Positions 60,302 to 64,000 of a stretch of DNA of 64,000 nucleotides are shown one piece after another. The notes under the pieces were generated by a model. The model was not told the DNA's origin. It searched no databases and saw only the letters and a list, made by a program, of their open reading frames with translations. Source of the stretch: Ilumatobacter sp. (GTDB lineage: Bacteria; Actinomycetota; Acidimicrobiia; Acidimicrobiales; Ilumatobacteraceae); assembly GCF_030065885.1 (NCBI RefSeq), contig NZ_JASJCS010000001.1:1-64000 (forward strand), in the 5' to 3' direction. Numbering within the stretch: position 1 is the first letter of the stretch; each line of letters starts with the position of its first letter. Both the position numbers and the translations under genes were made by a program.

Positions 60302-61753
60302 TCAGAGCTTCACGAGGTCGCGGAACGCTTCGTCGACGGCATCACGGAAGTCGCCGGGCTCCTCGATGGCGATCGGGTCGACGAACAGGCCGATGCCGAA
60401 CCCGCCGTCGTAGGAGATCCCCGTCGCGTTGCACGCCGTGCCGGCGACCGGGCCCATCGGGAGCATCTCGAGGATGCGGGCACCGGCGATGTAGAGCGTG
60501 AACGGCGCCCCGCGCAGGTTCGAGGTGGCGAAGTCGACGTGGGCTGCCCGCGCCCTCGCAGCCCGGGTCACGACAGACGTCGGCAGCAGGTTGACGACAC
60601 CCGCCAGAGCGCCCATCCCACCACCGTGCGACAGCGCCTCGCGCTTCTCGGCGAGGCGGACGTGGATGTCGGCGATCCGCTCCTCGAACGGCATCGGGCC
60701 GCCCGGCACCTGCACCGGGACCGGCGTGAACGAGTTGCCGCCGACCGCCTTGTCGTTGCGTGTGCTCAGCACGAAGCTCGTGTTGAACGCGTCGACCTCG
60801 ACGCCGCGATCGGCGTGGTAGCGCACCGCACCCTCGACCATGCCCGCGAGGAACAGATCGTTGACCGACGCATCGATGCGCTTCGAGGTCGCCTTCAACT
60901 GCTGGAGCGACGTGCGAACGGCCTCGAGGTGGCGATGGCGTGATCGCCTGACCCACAGCGGCGAGCCGCCGGGCACGTCGTCGCCCGAGCCGATCGCGCC
61001 ACCGACAGTGGTCTTCGCCGCCGTGACCACGTCGCTGACGGTCTCGACCGCGCGGCCCGGGTCGGCCGGCCAGGCCGCGAACTCGCCGGCCACGCGGCGG
61101 GCCAGACCGAGCTGGCGGCGGGCCAGGTGTCCGACGGCACCGACCGTCGATTCGAACACGCTCTCGCCGAGGTCGCCGCCGAGCTGGTGCGGCACGTGGG
61201 CCGCGACGGACTCGGCGATCACCGCGTCGAGGTCGACATCCGGTGGCGGCGGGTCGTCGGGTGACAGCTGCTGGTAGAGCTCGGCCATCCGCATCTGGCC
61301 GATGCCGTCGGCGACCACGTGGTGCACGATCGACCAGAGCGCCGAGCGGCCCCCGCGCAGCCCGTCGATCACCACGTAGCGCCACAGCGGCCGGGTGCGC
61401 TCGAACGGTTCCTGGTACAGCGTCGACGCGAGGTCGAACAACTGACGTTCGGTGCCCGGCTTGGGGAGTCGCACGTGGCGGACGTGGAAGCCGAGGTCGA
61501 ACTCGGCGTCGGGCACCCACACGGGCGTCGCCAGGCGGCCGATCCCCGGGACGACGCGCTCGTGCAGGCGGGGCAGCCCGACCACCGCGGCCCGCATCGT
61601 CTGGAGGAAGTGATCCATGTCGAGCGGCTTGTCGAGGATGGTCAGCGCCGCGCCGCTGGGGTTGAGCCAGGGATCCTTCTCGACGTTCCACATCAGCGCC
61701 TCGCTGTCGGACATGCGATGCGCGAACCGTTGCTCTCGTTCTCGTGCTGCCAT
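60302..61753 (-). CDS. Wax ester synthase/diacylglycerol acyltransferase (WS/DGAT)
   Basis: 483 residues. The catalytic 'WSIVHHVVADGIGQMRMAELYQQL' contains HHxxxDG near 145. 'NPSGAALTILDKPLDMDHFLQTM' at the N-terminus, 'NDLFLAGMVEGAVRYHADRG' and 'TSNLRGAPFTLYIAGARILEMLPMGP' are family blocks. It transfers acyl groups from acyl-CoA to fatty alcohol or diacylglycerol to form storage lipid. The ATG at 61753 has GGAG nine bases upstream. Confidence 0.9.
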   Translation of the reverse strand: MAAREREQRFAHRMSDSEALMWNVEKDPWLNPSGAALTILDKPLDMDHFLQTMRAAVVGLPRLHERVVPGIGRLATPVWVPDAEFDLGFHVRHVRLPKPGTERQLFDLASTLYQEPFERTRPLWRYVVIDGLRGGRSALWSIVHHVVADGIGQMRMAELYQQLSPDDPPPPDVDLDAVIAESVAAHVPHQLGGDLGESVFESTVGAVGHLARRQLGLARRVAGEFAAWPADPGRAVETVSDVVTAAKTTVGGAIGSGDDVPGGSPLWVRRSRHRHLEAVRTSLQQLKATSKRIDASVNDLFLAGMVEGAVRYHADRGVEVDAFNTSFVLSTRNDKAVGGNSFTPVPVQVPGGPMPFEERIADIHVRLAEKREALSHGGGMGALAGVVNLLPTSVVTRAARARAAHVDFATSNLRGAPFTLYIAGARILEMLPMGPVAGTACNATGISYDGGFGIGLFVDPIAIEEPGDFRDAVDEAFRDLVKL

Positions 61754-61840
61754 GATGCGACGCTCCTGCGAGGTTCCATCATCCCGCCGGCGAGGCCCAC
61801 ACGCCAGGGCCGGACGACCCGCGATGGCGGGCCGGCGACG

Positions 61841-62416
61841 TCAGGGCGTGGGCAGCCGATCGGGGACGACGCGGCCGCGCTCGTCGCGGAATCGCGCGTC
61901 GAACGCGTAGGCCTCGGCTTCGAGCGGGTTGCGGTGATACGCGGTCGGGTTGCGGATGTGGCCCGGCACGTCGCCGCCGCCGGCGAGGTAGCCCTTGCCG
62001 TACTCGCAGGCGAAGTCGTCCTCGCTGCCGTAGCGCCGAACCTGATCGACGTGCATCACCTCGTGGACGAGCTTGACGAGGTCGGTCGGATCGTCCTCGT
62101 CGAGGTTGTCCCGCCAGTAGATCGTGTAGCCGAACGTCATGCCGTAGATCGACCCGGTCTGGCTGAAGCGGTTCGACGGCAGCCGACAGCGGGTGCGGAC
62201 CCGGATCGCGTTGACATCGAGCTCGGGGAACAGCTCGCGCATCAGCGCTCTCGTCCCGGGACGCAGCTGCCGGCGGGGGCGATGGAAGTTGGCGATCTGC
62301 GCCGACCGCTTCGTCTCCCGGTAGATGACCTTCCCGAGGTTGCAGCCGACCGGCTCCGCCGCGCGCTTCCACCCGAACACTTCGCCGATCGACCGCAACG
62401 TGCCCCACAACGACAT
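61841..62416 (-). CDS. Putative zinc metallopeptidase-like protein (HExxH)
   Basis: 191 residues. 'LVKLVHEVMHVDQVRRYGS' contains the HExxH zinc-binding motif with flanking hydrophobics, preceded by 'GSIYGMTFGYTIYWRD'. The layout (short globular domain, HExxH near residue 120, no signal peptide) resembles DUF4157-like proteins. The third zinc ligand could be a Glu in 'NPLEAEAYAFDARF'. Substrate and localisation are unknown. Confidence 0.6.
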   Translation of the reverse strand: MSLWGTLRSIGEVFGWKRAAEPVGCNLGKVIYRETKRSAQIANFHRPRRQLRPGTRALMRELFPELDVNAIRVRTRCRLPSNRFSQTGSIYGMTFGYTIYWRDNLDEDDPTDLVKLVHEVMHVDQVRRYGSEDDFACEYGKGYLAGGGDVPGHIRNPTAYHRNPLEAEAYAFDARFRDERGRVVPDRLPTP

Positions 62417-62479
62417 GCCTCGAGTTTCGCACTCTCAGCGCGCTGGTGCTCCGATTATTCACCCTCCGTGCCGGAAATC

Positions 62480-62493
62480 TCCGATATATCGGA
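62480..62493. promoter_or_regulatory. Perfect 14-bp palindrome in a divergent intergenic region
   Basis: TCCGATATATCGGA lies between the HExxH gene (-) and the PAS-GGDEF gene (+), 64 bp from one start and 35-73 bp from the other. Its AT-rich centre stands out in this genome. It is a candidate binding site for a dimeric regulator. Confidence 0.45.
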
Positions 62494-62527
62494 ACATGCC
62501 CTGGTCAGCGGCATCTACGCTCGCGAG

Positions 62528-62569
62528 ATGAGCGAACACGGTCGCCGTCGGGCGGAGCGCCGACGATGA
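62528..62569 (+). CDS. Possible 13-residue leader peptide overlapping the GGDEF gene
   Basis: ATG at 62528 encodes MSEHGRRRAERRR and its TGA overlaps the ATG of the PAS-GGDEF gene (ATGA, 62566-62569). Six of 13 residues are Arg. There is no strong ribosome site. It may be a translated leader coupling expression to arginine supply, or only chance. Confidence 0.3.
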   Translation: MSEHGRRRAERRR

Positions 62570-64000
62570 CGACTGGCCGCGACACCGCTGGCCACGATCG
62601 GTCCGCTGACGACGCGCCACGATCCGTGGGGCTGCCCGGGGAACCGACCGGCGGGCAGCCCGACGACTGGTCGCCGGACCCCCACTTCCCGCAGGACCCC
62701 GAGTTCTACCGGCGGGTGCTCGACCACGTCCCGACCCCTCTCCTCGTCGTCAACTCCTCCGGCGAGATCATCTACGGCAACCGCTCGATGGCCGAGCTCG
62801 AGGGCCGAAGCACCGAGGAGAGCGTCGGGAGCAGCATCCTCGGCTACATCCACCCCGACGACATGGAGTGGGTCGTCGAGGCGTTCGTGCAGCTCGTCGA
62901 CGAACCACGACCTCGCCTCACCCACGACGTCCAGCCGTGGGCGTCGGTCCACGTCCGGATGATCGGCCGCGACGGGACCGAGATCCCGCTCGAGGTCACC
63001 GCCACCGGTGCGGTCTCCGATCCGGTGATCGGCGGTGTGATCTACGACGTCCGGCCGGCCCGCAACCAGGCCGTGCTGACCAGCGTGCTGACGGGCCTCG
63101 CCAGCGGCGACAGCGACCGCGAGCTGCTCGGCCACGTCGTCGACCTGATCGCCAACCCGCCACTCGACCTCGACGCCGTGATCCTCGAGCAGGGCGAGGT
63201 CGGTGCGTTCGGCGTCCTGGCCGCCTCGCGCGACGACCTCGGCGACGCCTTCCAGGGCCACACCGAGGCCGCCCCCTGGGACCAGCCGGCCCGATCGCCG
63301 ACCTTCGTCGACGTCGCCGACCTGCCGGCGCCGATCGCCGAACGGCTGACGGCGCTCGGCTTCGTCGACCTGTGGCACATCGCCGTCGAGTCCGAGATCG
63401 GATCCCAGTCCTACCGGATCATCACGTGCTCGCCGTCCCACCACACGCCTGCGACCGGCGTGATCAACCGCGTGATCCGCGCCGGCGAGCTCGCCTCGAT
63501 CGTCCTGCTGCGGGCCCAGACCGATGCCGCCCTCGAACACGCCGCCGCCCACGACCACCTCACCCAACTGCTCAACCGGACCGGCTTCCGGCAGCGGGCC
63601 GCGGAGATGCAGGCGGCGCACGTCGGCGACCCGATCGCCGCGCTGTTCGTCGACCTCGACGACTTCAAGCCGATCAACGACGAGTTCGGCCATGCCACCG
63701 GCGACCGCGTCCTGCAGATCACCGCCGAGCGCCTGCGTGGCGCGTGCCGGGACGGCGACATCGTCGCTCGCCTCGGCGGCGACGAGTTCTTCGTCATGCT
63801 CGGCCGGCGGATGGACGAGCCGGTCGACGCCATCTCGGCCAAGGCGGTCGCCGATCGCATCGTCGAGGCGATCGGGCAGCCGATCCACGTCGACGACGTG
63901 ACGACGCAGGTCACCGCCAGCGTCGGGTTGGTCGTGGCGGACGCGGGGCTCGACGTCGACGAGCTCCTCGCCCGCGCCGACCGGGCGATGTTCTCCGCCA
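62566..64000 (+). CDS. PAS-GGDEF diguanylate cyclase (cut by window edge)
   Basis: 478 residues visible, absent from the ORF track because it runs off the end. Residues about 45-165 form a PAS domain ('FYRRVLDHVPTPLLVVNSSGEIIYGNRSMAELEG', 'GYIHPDDMEWVVEAF'). A linker domain follows, then a GGDEF domain from about 325: 'AHDHLTQLLNRTGFRQRA', 'ALFVDLDDFKPINDEFGHATGD', 'DIVARLGGDEFFVMLG'. The active-site GGDEF is intact, so it should make cyclic di-GMP. A C-terminal EAL domain may follow beyond the window. Its start overlaps a tiny Arg-rich frame. Confidence 0.9.
   Translation, partial: MTTGRDTAGHDRSADDAPRSVGLPGEPTGGQPDDWSPDPHFPQDPEFYRRVLDHVPTPLLVVNSSGEIIYGNRSMAELEGRSTEESVGSSILGYIHPDDMEWVVEAFVQLVDEPRPRLTHDVQPWASVHVRMIGRDGTEIPLEVTATGAVSDPVIGGVIYDVRPARNQAVLTSVLTGLASGDSDRELLGHVVDLIANPPLDLDAVILEQGEVGAFGVLAASRDDLGDAFQGHTEAAPWDQPARSPTFVDVADLPAPIAERLTALGFVDLWHIAVESEIGSQSYRIITCSPSHHTPATGVINRVIRAGELASIVLLRAQTDAALEHAAAHDHLTQLLNRTGFRQRAAEMQAAHVGDPIAALFVDLDDFKPINDEFGHATGDRVLQITAERLRGACRDGDIVARLGGDEFFVMLGRRMDEPVDAISAKAVADRIVEAIGQPIHVDDVTTQVTASVGLVVADAGLDVDELLARADRAMFSA

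Noticed and set aside
62515-63888. 457-codon minus-strand ORF
   Set aside because: Antisense of the PAS-GGDEF gene, which has intact domain motifs on the plus strand.
1-64000. CRISPR arrays, tRNA or rRNA genes, insertion sequences
   Set aside because: No regularly spaced repeats, tRNA-like TTCGAATC/CCA patterns, rRNA segments or transposase motifs were noticed by eye.

Overview
The window is high-GC, densely coded, and rich in GTG starts and ATGA overlaps. It carries two DUF222/13E12-family HNH proteins, a WS/DGAT acyltransferase, an F420-type nitroreductase relic and many NarL-type two-component systems. This suggests an actinobacterium. The overall flavour resembles Acidimicrobiia (Ilumatobacter-like), but that is a guess made without a database search. 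No rRNA, tRNA or CRISPR array was seen.

Region 1 (1-15.5 kb) is a defence and recombination island. A type I restriction-modification system is split: hsdM and hsdS at 7.7-11 kb, and the 5' part of hsdR at the left edge. Between them lie a Gabija-like pair (OLD/TOPRIM nuclease plus UvrD-like helicase), a translationally coupled DUF1828-type gene pair, a 13E12-family HNH gene, a small membrane protein, and an apparently undescribed structured RNA with its own promoter and a 14-bp-stem terminator. A degraded partial copy of hsdM sits about 3 kb from the intact gene, beside a second 13E12 gene and relics of a thioesterase and a nitroreductase.

Region 2 (15.5-41.7 kb) is mostly ordinary chromosome. 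It holds secreted or lipoproteins, a Rieske oxygenase, an MscS channel, a ferric-reductase-like membrane protein, two sensor/regulator pairs (one beside an ABC exporter), an esterase-like lipoprotein, and an SPFH/ribbon-helix-helix/zinc-ribbon locus around a strong AT-rich dyad. It also has a membrane-anchored PI-PLC-like protein, an AHSA1/ArsR pair with a well-formed promoter-operator, and PspC-type small proteins.

Region 3 (41.8-57.0 kb) is a biosynthetic gene cluster read on the minus strand: ABC exporter, Sfp-type phosphopantetheinyl transferase, acyl-CoA dehydrogenase, stand-alone adenylation enzyme, carrier protein, FAD-dependent halogenase, then two NRPSs. The first four biosynthetic genes have the composition of a prolyl-carrier to (halo)pyrrole-2-carboxyl-carrier pathway (PltF/PltL/PltE/PltA type). 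The NRPSs read C-A-T and C-A-T-TE. The first NRPS is the most unusual item here: its adenylation domain is interrupted between motifs A8 and A9 by about 335 residues of a cysteine-rich PP-loop (SGGKDS) ATP-pyrophosphatase domain, like sugar amidotransferases or thiolating enzymes. The terminal thioesterase has Cys instead of Ser as nucleophile. The expected product is a pyrrole-capped dipeptide with an ATP-dependent amide, amidine or thio modification.

Region 4 (57-64 kb) contains two membrane proteins, an orphan Hcp-like tube protein, a flavodoxin-like oxidoreductase, an SRPBCC protein, a WS/DGAT enzyme, an HExxH metalloprotease-like protein, and a PAS-GGDEF regulator cut by the window edge.
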